DNA of 39,720 bases, taken from IMG/VR virus record IMGVR_UViG_3300047557_001962, positions 1-39,720 of that record; one strand, 5' to 3'. The stretch is from a virus. The translations under genes were made by a program, and so were the position numbers. The notes under the pieces are model-generated. The model was not told where the DNA came from, ran no database searches, and was given only the letters and a program-made list of their open reading frames with translations. The first letter of the stretch is position 1; every line of letters starts with the position of its first letter. Of this stretch, positions 1-6,181 are shown one piece after another.

Positions 1-4
1 AATT

Positions 5-24
5 AAAAGGGGGCTTGCGCCCCC
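5..24 (-). terminator. Rho-independent terminator after hsp20
   Basis: On the minus strand there is a perfect 6-bp stem GGGGGC/GCCCCC closed by a GCAA (GNRA) tetraloop (stem arms at 19-24 and 9-14), followed directly by TTTT. It lies 9 nt beyond the hsp20 stop codon and ends the leftmost transcript of the window. Confidence 0.9.
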
Positions 25-33
25 ATTGTTAAG

Positions 34-507
34 CTACTTTTCCTCAGTTAGCAACTGTGGTTTGTAAAAGTTTAGCTCTTCACCGATTTCAATCTCACGA
101 GGTTTCTTGTGATCTGGAATTACATTCTCTAAAGCGATACGTAAAATACCATCTTTGATCTCTGCACCACGTACTTCTACAGTATCAGCCAAACGAATTG
201 ATTTCAGAAAATCTCTTGTACCAATTCCTTTGTGAAGATACTCGGTGCCTTCATCTTCATGTGGGTTTTTTGTACCTCGAATCTCCAACACTCCATCAAC
301 AATTTTGACAGTAATCTCTTTCTTGTTAAAGCCAGCAACAGCAAGCTCAACAAGATACTTGTTGTCATCTAGTTTTACGATATTGTGTGGTGGATATGTT
401 TGTCTTGTTTGAGTTGACGTATCGTTCAAGATTTGTTCGATTTCACCAAAGAAACGGTCGAAACCAATAGTGGAAGGCCATAGTGGCCCAATTGACAATC
501 GTGTCAT
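34..507 (-). CDS. hsp20: Small heat shock protein, Hsp20/alpha-crystallin family
   Basis: 157-aa ATP-independent holdase chaperone. The N-terminus resembles IbpA-type proteins (SIGPLWPSTIGFDRFF), followed by an alpha-crystallin beta-sandwich with the VELAVAGFNKKEI and GVLEIRG segments and a GILRIALE strand near the end of the domain. The ATG at 507 is chosen because AAGGAG lies 7 nt upstream (515-520); an in-frame extension to 531 has no such site. hsp20 genes are common in marine T4-like phages, where they are thought to help virion protein folding, although that role is inferred. The gene is preceded by a ~108-nt structured leader with its own late promoter motif and is closed by a terminator, so it looks like a separately controlled unit. 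Confidence 0.93.
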   Translation of the reverse strand: MTRLSIGPLWPSTIGFDRFFGEIEQILNDTSTQTRQTYPPHNIVKLDDNKYLVELAVAGFNKKEITVKIVDGVLEIRGTKNPHEDEGTEYLHKGIGTRDFLKSIRLADTVEVRGAEIKDGILRIALENVIPDHKKPREIEIGEELNFYKPQLLTEEK

Positions 508-615
508 AGTTTTTCTCCTTAAATTAAGCAAGATTAATAATGTTCACTACCCCGAAGGCATAGTGTGGAGGTTTTTAGACTGGTTACCTCCGCCAGTCTC
601 CCCATCCCGAGGGAT
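508..615 (-). promoter_or_regulatory. Structured 5' leader of hsp20 with ROSE-like RNA thermometer
   Basis: If transcription starts about 615 (see the GATAAATA motif), the leader is ~108 nt with four foldable parts: a small AUCC/GGAU hairpin (615-604); an AGACUGG/CCAGUCU hairpin (599-593 with 583-577); a C(UUCG)G-capped hairpin with CACUA/UAGUG arms (565-545); and a 3' hairpin that buries the ribosome site. In the last, UUGCUUA (531-525) pairs with UAAGGAG (521-515) across an AUU loop. The pairs are U.G, U-A, G.G mismatch, C-G, U-A, U-A, A-U. UUGCU opposite AGGA with one G.G mismatch is the hallmark of ROSE thermometers, which control bacterial small heat shock genes. The structure is read by eye and not energy-calculated. 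Confidence 0.6.
567..599 (-). promoter_or_regulatory. Potential H-type pseudoknot or bistable switch in hsp20 leader
   Basis: The loop of the AGACUGG/CCAGUCU hairpin contains GGAGGU (591-586), which is perfectly complementary to ACCUCC (572-567) just downstream. The two helices (7 bp and 6 bp) could coexist as a compact H-type pseudoknot with a 1-nt first loop (592), AA between the helices (585-584) and an AAAA third loop (576-573). Alternatively they could compete as two states. Function is unknown. Confidence 0.45.
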
Positions 616-619
616 AGAA

Positions 620-1054
620 TTATTTATCATGAATCACTAATAAGATACCAGCTTCAGAAAACATTGCTTGTGTAACATCCCAGTTCATGTCTGGTCGATC
701 GTCTACAGGTCGCCTAGTAACAATACGTTTTATACCACGTTGTATAATTGATTTAGCACATTCATTACATGGAAAGAGTGAGGAGTATAATGTACACCCA
801 CTTACATCCATATGGGCATTGTCAAGAGCATTTCGCTCTGCGTGGGATACAAATTTGTACTTTGTAGTCCTATCATTATAGCGAGAAGCAGTGTCTTTAA
901 CACCTCTAGGAAAACCATTATAACCAACAGCCAGAATATGCTTTTTTGCATTTACAATTACCGATCCAACTTTCGTAGAGGGGTCTTTCGACCAATTACT
1001 AATATGTTCAGCTAGATTGAGAAACCGTTTGTCCCACTCTAACTGAGTACTCAT
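620..1054 (-). CDS. cd: dCMP deaminase
   Basis: 144-aa zinc enzyme converting dCMP to dUMP, the precursor for dTMP synthesis. The cytidine-deaminase signature is complete: HAE at residues 71-73 (zinc ligand and catalytic Glu) and PCNEC at 95-99 (two zinc cysteines). The length is somewhat shorter than T4 Cd. The start overlaps the stop of the upstream 61-aa gene in an ATGA arrangement, with a weak GTGAG ribosome site. Together with the dCTP deaminase/dUTPase-like gene at 4952-5443 it would feed thymidylate production for this AT-rich genome. Confidence 0.95.
   Translation of the reverse strand: MSTQLEWDKRFLNLAEHISNWSKDPSTKVGSVIVNAKKHILAVGYNGFPRGVKDTASRYNDRTTKYKFVSHAERNALDNAHMDVSGCTLYSSLFPCNECAKSIIQRGIKRIVTRRPVDDRPDMNWDVTQAMFSEAGILLVIHDK
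621..628 (-). promoter_or_regulatory. Late promoter motif GATAAATA upstream of hsp20
   Basis: GATAAATA matches the NATAAATA late-promoter form described for marine T4-like phages, which is recognised by the gp55 sigma factor. It overlaps the stop codon of the dCMP deaminase gene. The predicted start is ~615, giving the long hsp20 leader. The assignment rests on motif and position only. Confidence 0.5.
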
Positions 1055-1236
1055 TCTGCCAACTCACTTACTAACTCTTCAAAGAACTTTTCCTCACCAG
1101 GATACATATCTTCGAATCTATCTCGCATCGTAGCTACTGTCAAGTTATATTCTAATAAGCTGTAGAAATATGAACTCATGTCACTCTCTAATGCTTGACG
1201 TTGCAACAACATTTGATTTTTACTCATAAAAGCCAT
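1051..1236 (-). CDS. Small protein of unknown function
   Basis: 61-aa protein starting at the ATG at 1236, chosen because GGGAG lies 8 nt upstream; an in-frame ATG at 1251 has no good ribosome site. It is predicted mainly helical and is rich in Met, Leu and Glu, with an acidic C-terminus (EEKFFEELVSELAE). It overlaps cd by 4 nt (ATGA), so the two are probably translationally coupled. A sigma70-like promoter lies directly upstream. I do not recognise a family. Confidence 0.65.
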   Translation of the reverse strand: MAFMSKNQMLLQRQALESDMSSYFYSLLEYNLTVATMRDRFEDMYPGEEKFFEELVSELAE

Positions 1237-1262
1237 AATATAATCTCCCATTTAGTCTAATC

Positions 1263-1291
1263 ATTATAGATCAAACTGAATAAAAGTTCAA
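1263..1291 (-). promoter_or_regulatory. Sigma70-type promoter TTGAAC-17-TATAAT
   Basis: On the minus strand TTGAAC (1286-1291) and a perfect TATAAT (1263-1268) are separated by exactly 17 nt, in the gap between regA and the 61-aa gene/cd pair. The predicted start is near 1256, giving a ~20-nt leader. This is the form expected for host RNA polymerase, i.e. early expression of the small gene and cd. Confidence 0.65.
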
Positions 1292-1687
1292 CTATTTCTT
1301 AGTACCAATATTGTATTTTGCTTCCAAAATCCATTCATCTTTTTCTTTGAATGATATTACTTTGATTTGAGACAAAGGACACACAGGTTCTTTTGTCTTT
1401 CTTGGATCAATAAGCTGCACCAAACCCCACTCTGCAACTAAGTTTGCAATAGTGTTTCTGCGTGCTCTATCTTCATCACTAAAGTTTGATTCCTTGCCGT
1501 CCAGCAAGAATAGTTCTTTGAAATGAACAATATAGTATCTTCCGCGCTTGTGTAAAATGTGACACGATTGGTATATTTTCTTATCCTTACGTGATGCAAC
1601 ACCAATTCTTGTCAATGTTTCGCGCACTTTCAGAAAGTCATCTTCGTTCTGAAGTCTAACTTCTACCAAACCATCTAACAATTCCAT
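1292..1687 (-). CDS. regA: RegA translational repressor of early genes
   Basis: 131-aa homologue of T4 RegA, an RNA-binding protein that represses translation of many early mRNAs by binding near their start codons. Strongly T4-like segments are DFLKVRETLTRIGVASRKDK (14-36 region), YQSCHILHKRGRYYIVHFKE, the WGLV block and a C-terminal VISFKEKDEW. The order gp45-gp44-gp62-regA is the T4 order. Its ATG overlaps the gp62 stop by 1 nt (TAATG). Confidence 0.93.
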   Translation of the reverse strand: MELLDGLVEVRLQNEDDFLKVRETLTRIGVASRKDKKIYQSCHILHKRGRYYIVHFKELFLLDGKESNFSDEDRARRNTIANLVAEWGLVQLIDPRKTKEPVCPLSQIKVISFKEKDEWILEAKYNIGTKK

Positions 1688-2070
1688 TATCCACCTTTTT
1701 CTAATCTTTTTCTTATTATATTCATTTGATCGGAAGAAAGAATAGACAAGGCCTCAGATGCTCGTTCATCATTATAACCAAAGTATTCTTTCACTATCTC
1801 TAAATCCTCTAAACGCTCTTTCTTCACCCATTTCGAAAATCGCTTCTGGGAACGTATACTATTTAGTAAATAGTGAAACTGTAACTTGTTGTCTATATGG
1901 TGATTCTTGTTGATTTCGTTTGCATGGAAGATCGTATCTGGATAGTATGATAAGGCTTTAATAGCAAAAAAGGGTACATATGACTTTTCAGCAAGCTCGT
2001 CGTTCTCCGTACCGGACATCAGGTCTTGCTTGTTATATGTGATAGCATTAACGAAATCAAATGGATTCAT
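1687..2070 (-). CDS. 62: Clamp loader small subunit gp62
   Basis: 127-aa partner of gp44 in the complex that loads the gp45 clamp. The start ATG at 2070 (MNPFDFVNAITYNKQDL) has GGAG 7 nt upstream; a longer reading to 2112 lacks a ribosome site and would overlap the previous gene more. It is shorter than T4 gp62 (187 aa), as in marine relatives. The middle part (FHYLLNSIRSQKRFSKWVKK) matches the T4 block around HFNYLMAAVPRGKRYGKW. It overlaps the 97-aa gene before it by 14 nt. Identity rests on position plus this similarity. Confidence 0.85.
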   Translation of the reverse strand: MNPFDFVNAITYNKQDLMSGTENDELAEKSYVPFFAIKALSYYPDTIFHANEINKNHHIDNKLQFHYLLNSIRSQKRFSKWVKKERLEDLEIVKEYFGYNDERASEALSILSSDQMNIIRKRLEKGG

Positions 2071-2350
2071 TTGGCTTCTCCGGTAGATTTGGATATGTTC
2101 CCCATGGCTCACGTAGCCAGTCAGGAAGTCTCTGATTGTGTACTGGATCCTCCACCCACTGTTTATTCACTAGGTGGCGGATCCTACCTTTATACACAAA
2201 CTCCCTTATGTGGAACTTATTACCTAGATACTCATGAGTGATATCAAAACACCCACTCGTTTCTAGCATCCACTTATAGTTAATACGTTCTGCCTTACCA
2301 ACAACTTGAGATTCAATTTGTTCAATCTGCTCTTCTGTTAGTTGTTTCAT
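2057..2350 (-). CDS. Unknown protein inserted between clamp loader genes 44 and 62
   Basis: 97-aa protein. Its ATG overlaps the gp44 stop (ATGA) and its end overlaps the gp62 start by 14 nt, so it is locked into the clamp-loader operon. The sequence has an acidic N-terminal helix (MKQLTEEQIEQIESQVVGKA) followed by an aromatic and His-rich middle (CFDITHEYLGNKFHIREFVY) and a Trp/Pro-rich tail (DWLREPWGTYPNLPEKP). I recognise no family. In T4, 44 and 62 are adjacent, so this is an insertion relative to T4. Confidence 0.75.
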   Translation of the reverse strand: MKQLTEEQIEQIESQVVGKAERINYKWMLETSGCFDITHEYLGNKFHIREFVYKGRIRHLVNKQWVEDPVHNQRLPDWLREPWGTYPNLPEKPNESI

Positions 2351-3288
2351 TTGAACTCACATTCAACCATAATCTCTGTTAGACATGCGACGATATTTAC
2401 TTCTTTGTCAGCCACAAATGCTGCTTTGTATTGATACTCAGCAAGCAGTAATACTAACTGTGGAATTGACTTCTGATTAATGTATTCTGATGCTGTATCA
2501 TACAGTTTTCTAAAAAGAACTATATCCTCTATGTCAGAATGTTCACCTACCCATTTACGTACGTTAGTAAAGTTTTTAGACGCAATAAATCCCATCAAGT
2601 CCTTAAACTTACTATCTTGAAAATTGGTCAAGACACCACTATCTATTTTGCCTGTAGCACTATAACGCTGGAGTTCGTTAAGTACTCTTCGCCAATCTGG
2701 AAAGTGGGTCTCGATCAAACCAGCCACTGCTTTCGGATCAGCTTCGATACCTTCATGTGCAAGAATACCAAGCACTCGTTTGTAGAAGGCACTAGCCATC
2801 TTCGCACGTTCATCTTTTGGAATCTTGAAGTCAACAACACTACAACGACTCTGTAACGGTTCAATAATCTTATTCTTGAAGTTACATGTAAGAATGAAAC
2901 CACAGTTCTTACTATACTCCTCCATGAAGTTACGGAGTGCTGGTTGTGTTGAGTTTGGATTTAGATAGTCTGCTTCATCAAGAATAACATATTTTCTACC
3001 ACCACGCAATGACAATGTAGATGCAAATTGCATTATGTCATTGCGTAATGTATCAATGTTACCATTCATAGAACCGTTGATAACAATATAGTCACAGTCT
3101 AGTTCTTCAAGCATAGCCTTTGCAATTGTAGTTTTACCTACACCTGCACGACCAGTAAGAAGAAGGTTTGGAATGTTATCTTGATCAACGAACTGTTGGA
3201 ATGTTGCCTTCAATTCATTCGGAAGAATAGTGTCGGCAACAGTTTTGGGTCTATACTTCTCAACCCATAAGAAATCATCTTTACTCAT
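2347..3288 (-). CDS. 44: Clamp loader ATPase gp44
   Basis: 313-aa AAA+ ATPase (T4 gp44 is 319 aa) that with gp62 opens and loads the sliding clamp at primer-template junctions. Walker A is GRAGVGKTT (46-54), Walker B DEAD (104-107) and the sensor/arginine finger SRC (147-149), as in RFC and DnaX proteins. A weak TTAGGA ribosome site precedes the ATG. The 114-nt gap from gp45 contains a hairpin. Confidence 0.96.
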   Translation of the reverse strand: MSKDDFLWVEKYRPKTVADTILPNELKATFQQFVDQDNIPNLLLTGRAGVGKTTIAKAMLEELDCDYIVINGSMNGNIDTLRNDIMQFASTLSLRGGRKYVILDEADYLNPNSTQPALRNFMEEYSKNCGFILTCNFKNKIIEPLQSRCSVVDFKIPKDERAKMASAFYKRVLGILAHEGIEADPKAVAGLIETHFPDWRRVLNELQRYSATGKIDSGVLTNFQDSKFKDLMGFIASKNFTNVRKWVGEHSDIEDIVLFRKLYDTASEYINQKSIPQLVLLLAEYQYKAAFVADKEVNIVACLTEIMVECEFK

Positions 3289-3305
3289 AATATAATAATC
3301 CTAAC

Positions 3306-3325
3306 GACGCTTTTTATTCAGCGTC
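3306..3325 (-). other. Intercistronic hairpin between genes 45 and 44
   Basis: GACGCT and AGCGTC (arms at 3320-3325 and 3306-3311) form a 6-bp stem with an 8-nt A-rich loop, shortly upstream of the gp44 ribosome site. No U-run follows, so it is not a terminator. It lies in the 114-nt untranslated gap 3289-3402, in which I see nothing else. It may affect mRNA stability or gp44 translation. Confidence 0.5.
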
Positions 3326-3402
3326 CGTCTCACATCAAAAACAATTTTCCAACGAGGCAATAGTTCTATTCGGAACCAGCCCAATCTAAAATTGAGTCTC
3401 AA

Positions 3403-4077
3403 CTACTTTTCAAATGTTGATGTCGCTTCACTTGTAATCCAGTAACTAACATCAGCTCCCTTGAACGTTGCCAACCCTTGAGAGCATATACCAACTTCGT
3501 AGTCACTTTGCATCAGCTTGATATTTTCTGCTTTGAAGATCATTCTGAATTTGAGATCAGTATCTAATAACTCAACGCTATATGTATCTGCTGATGGGTT
3601 TTTAAAGTTGATCGCTTCCACAAACAATTTACCATCTTTAGCAGTGATTGCAATCTCTGGTAGTTGTAGTATCTTCAATGCATTCATTACTTTTGTCAAC
3701 ACATCATTTGTTAATGTGAAAGTAATGTCTGGTGTTGTGTTACCATTATCAAGCCATTCAATCAATTTCTCACTTGGTGTGATAAGATTCCTTGAATCAG
3801 CATAAGTGTACTGGACCTTTTGTTGACCTGATGATATGGTCATGTTTGATTCGTTAAGTGTGATCTCTGGTGTTTCAAATAACGAAAGCACACCTAGGAA
3901 TTTTGGTAAATCATGTATTGCAAATGACGAAGGAATATCTTCACTTAATAATGCCCGAGCTACAGTTGTTGTTTGGGGTGACACTGTGATCAGTGTCTTA
4001 CCCTTTGTAAACTGTAGCCCAGGATTGATAGTAGAAAAGTTCCTCAATATTTGAACAGTTCTATTATCTAATTTCAT
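3403..4077 (-). CDS. 45: Sliding clamp gp45
   Basis: 224-aa DNA polymerase processivity factor; in T4 it also activates late transcription together with gp55 and gp33. The N-terminus (MKLDNRTVQILRNFSTINPG) and the FAIHDLPKFLGVLSLF block align with T4 gp45 (KNFATINSG, VAIYDLNGFLGILSL). Length is close to T4 (228 aa). The ATG overlaps the stop of the glycosyltransferase gene (ATGA), with AAGG as ribosome site. The presence of gp55 and NATAAATA promoters makes the clamp-activated late system likely here too. Confidence 0.95.
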   Translation of the reverse strand: MKLDNRTVQILRNFSTINPGLQFTKGKTLITVSPQTTTVARALLSEDIPSSFAIHDLPKFLGVLSLFETPEITLNESNMTISSGQQKVQYTYADSRNLITPSEKLIEWLDNGNTTPDITFTLTNDVLTKVMNALKILQLPEIAITAKDGKLFVEAINFKNPSADTYSVELLDTDLKFRMIFKAENIKLMQSDYEVGICSQGLATFKGADVSYWITSEATSTFEK

Positions 4078-4937
4078 TTCTTGTTGCCTTTTGTATCTTG
4101 CTTGCTTAGTTTACCTACATCAGCAGTTGCTGCTGCACCAATAGATGCTAGGTCAATCAAACTACCACCAAAGACATAACTACCTACGTGTTGCAGTCTC
4201 ATCCAAGGACAGAACCAAACTTTCATACCTGCCTTCTGAGCATGGTAACAGAAATTGTAGTCTTCGGACAGGTAACGTTTTGATTCTGGATCGATGATAC
4301 AATCAAAGTATGCTAAGATCTCACGGCTACCATCAAAGTGTTCTGTACGAACGTGATCTGGTTTGTAGCTTTGTTCTGGATATGCTTTTGCATACTTCTC
4401 TAAAGCACCACGAGTAATTAACATGAACCCAGTACCAATTTCTGACACTTCAACTGGCTCACCCAATGGAATCTCACGTTGACCACCTTTTGGATTGAAC
4501 ACATAATCACCAACGAAGTTCTCAAGTGTATTAGGATTCTCATCCGCCACACCCTTATCTACAGCCTGTTTAATCTTTTCCCATGAAATACATTTCTTAG
4601 GATATGGACCACCAATAATCTCAATCTCACTATTTTGTTGAGTCAAGGCTACCAATGCCAAGATATCTTGTGGATTGAAACCGATGTCACTATCAATAAA
4701 CATCAAGTGTGTTGCATCAGAACGCATAAACTCATCTACGCAATAGTTACGAGCACGTGTGATCAATGACTCGTTAAACAAGTAGTAGAGTTGCATTGGA
4801 ATATTATACTTTGCACACATTGCTGAGAAGTCAGCAATCGATCTTGTATACATCCCAGCACACTGACCACCATACATTGGTGTAGCCACAAAAATCTTGG
4901 CTTGCTGTAATTCTTCTAATGAAATTTTAATTTCCAT
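4074..4937 (-). CDS. GT-A fold glycosyltransferase-like protein
   Basis: 287 aa. The N-terminal half has the glycosyltransferase family 2-like layout: IFVATPMYGGQ (15-25), SLITRARN (57-64), and THLMFIDSDIGF with the nucleotide-sugar/metal DxD at 82-84. The C-terminal half has SEDYNFCYHAQKAG, resembling the family's (E/D)D acceptor motif, then LQHVGSYVFGG. There is no signal peptide or membrane segment. It sits between a nucleotide-pool gene and the sliding clamp, with GGAG 5 nt before its ATG. The acceptor is unknown. DNA glycosylation is possible because of the replication neighbourhood, but unproven. Confidence 0.75.
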   Translation of the reverse strand: MEIKISLEELQQAKIFVATPMYGGQCAGMYTRSIADFSAMCAKYNIPMQLYYLFNESLITRARNYCVDEFMRSDATHLMFIDSDIGFNPQDILALVALTQQNSEIEIIGGPYPKKCISWEKIKQAVDKGVADENPNTLENFVGDYVFNPKGGQREIPLGEPVEVSEIGTGFMLITRGALEKYAKAYPEQSYKPDHVRTEHFDGSREILAYFDCIIDPESKRYLSEDYNFCYHAQKAGMKVWFCPWMRLQHVGSYVFGGSLIDLASIGAAATADVGKLSKQDTKGNKK

Positions 4938-4951
4938 ATTGTCTCCAGTTA

Positions 4952-5443
4952 TTAATTGTACTTCTTGTCATGCTCTTTGTTAATACCATAGTCACCATCA
5001 TATGAACCCAATGATTGTGCATCAAAGCTCAAATACTGACCAATTCTTGTTCCCTGCTTAATTCTTGCTGTACCACATGATACATGCATCACGCCTGCCA
5101 TCACACCATGGTATCCTGAGTCGTAAAGACCACTTGTTAGGAAGATACCATTACGGTTCAATGTTGAACGAGTGATCACCCAACCAGCTTCACCACCACC
5201 AACATTGATAATGTTTTCCATAATCACTTCATAATGACCTACTGGCAAGTTGTAGTAGCCTTCACTATCAGGTTCAATCTCAACACTACCACGATGTAGT
5301 TTATGTTCGTTAGATACCTCAAATACATTATCTGTGATCTTGAACACTTTGCCCAATCTCAAGTCTACTGCATTTGGTTGACTATCTCCATCCTGTACGG
5401 CAGTCAAGGTTGAACGAGACCCAGGTCCTAAAATATGCTTCAT
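4952..5443 (-). CDS. dCTP deaminase/dUTPase superfamily protein
   Basis: 163 aa. The trimeric dUTPase/dCTP deaminase motifs can be followed in order: NAVDLRLG (motif 1), TRSTLNRNG (motif 2, phosphate-binding Ser/Arg region), GLYDSGYHG (motif 3, with the Asp-Tyr of the sugar pocket) and GTRIGQY (motif 4). RSTLNR is closer to dCTP deaminases, though the substrate cannot be fixed by eye. It would make dUTP or dUMP for thymidylate synthesis or clear dUTP. Its ATG overlaps the stop of the HAD phosphatase gene by 1 nt. Confidence 0.8.
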   Translation of the reverse strand: MKHILGPGSRSTLTAVQDGDSQPNAVDLRLGKVFKITDNVFEVSNEHKLHRGSVEIEPDSEGYYNLPVGHYEVIMENIINVGGGEAGWVITRSTLNRNGIFLTSGLYDSGYHGVMAGVMHVSCGTARIKQGTRIGQYLSFDAQSLGSYDGDYGINKEHDKKYN

Positions 5444-5919
5444 TATATAACTCCCATCTTTTCTAATTGCTCAATTGTTTCTTTACCACTTTTATGTAAT
5501 ATAACTGGTCCACCTGCCATAGCATATGGCTCTACGCATCCAGGTGAGTCGTCAATTAATAATCTATCTGGTGCAGCATAGTATGCTTTTTCAGCTTTTG
5601 TTTTTGTGAATATAGCTTTGAATTTAGATAGACCATGGTCTTTCAACCATTCTGTCTTATGATAGCTAACAAGTTCATAGTTAGCTTTTGTTGCACATGA
5701 CAATATAATAACCTCGACACCTGAGTTCATAAGACGGTATACCATCTCACGTGAGTCTTCAAGGAATGGTAGGAGTCTAAACATACCATACCTAACTGCA
5801 TCAGGCCAATTGTTACGGTGATTAGGATCTTCCCTAGGAATGATACCATAGCGGTTTTCATACCAAGTTCCGAGATCCGCAATCACTCCATCCATATCAA
5901 GATAAACGGTCTTTATCAT
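5443..5919 (-). CDS. HAD-superfamily 5'(3')-deoxyribonucleotidase-like phosphatase
   Basis: 158 aa from the ATG at 5919; a TTG-initiated extension to 5940 is less likely. HAD motif I is YLDMDGVIAD (nucleophile and acid Asp pair, residues ~6-15), motif II is ILSCATK and motif IV is LLIDDSPG. The layout is that of NT5C-type 5'-nucleotidases, which dephosphorylate (deoxy)nucleoside monophosphates. The start overlaps the DUF3310 gene by 23 nt and the ribosome site is weak, suggesting coupling. Possible role: adjusting nucleotide pools, perhaps lowering unmodified dGMP next to the deazaguanine genes; that last point is speculation. Confidence 0.8.
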   Translation of the reverse strand: MIKTVYLDMDGVIADLGTWYENRYGIIPREDPNHRNNWPDAVRYGMFRLLPFLEDSREMVYRLMNSGVEVIILSCATKANYELVSYHKTEWLKDHGLSKFKAIFTKTKAEKAYYAAPDRLLIDDSPGCVEPYAMAGGPVILHKSGKETIEQLEKMGVI

Positions 5920-6181
5920 TTTGTTCTTCGATGAAAGCAAAGTGCATCAACAAAATCACATAGTGAATTGTCTTCAGCAAGTCTTTTCTATTCTTTCCAT
6001 CCTTCTTTCCAAATCTCATTAAATACTTAATAGCATTGTCCCTCAGTGAGGACTCAACGCTACCTAACGCTTCCCACACATCGATTGTCTGAACCTGATT
6101 GGTTCCTACATAATGTTGCTTATATGTACTTCCAATGTATTTGAAAATCTCTTCTATAATTTTATCTTCATTGTATTTCAT
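5897..6181 (-). CDS. DUF3310-like phage protein
   Basis: 94-aa protein. The segment HYVGTNQVQTIDVWEALG followed by RDNAIKYLMRFGKKDGKNRKDLLKTIHYV has the DUF3310 pattern (short helix with an (I/V)DV motif, then NAIKYL.R.GKK....DL.K). This family is common in phages and has no firmly known biochemical function. The ATG overlaps the upstream TGT-like gene stop (ATGA). Confidence 0.7.
   Translation of the reverse strand: MKYNEDKIIEEIFKYIGSTYKQHYVGTNQVQTIDVWEALGSVESSLRDNAIKYLMRFGKKDGKNRKDLLKTIHYVILLMHFAFIEEQNDKDRLS

Noticed and set aside
567-599. preQ1-type riboswitch in the hsp20 leader
   Set aside because: An A-rich pseudoknot beside deazaguanine genes is tempting, but the loop and tail do not carry the preQ1-I pattern that I know, and the downstream gene is hsp20, not a queuosine gene.
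577-599. Terminator after dCMP deaminase
   Set aside because: The stem is followed by UAAAAACC, with no U-run.
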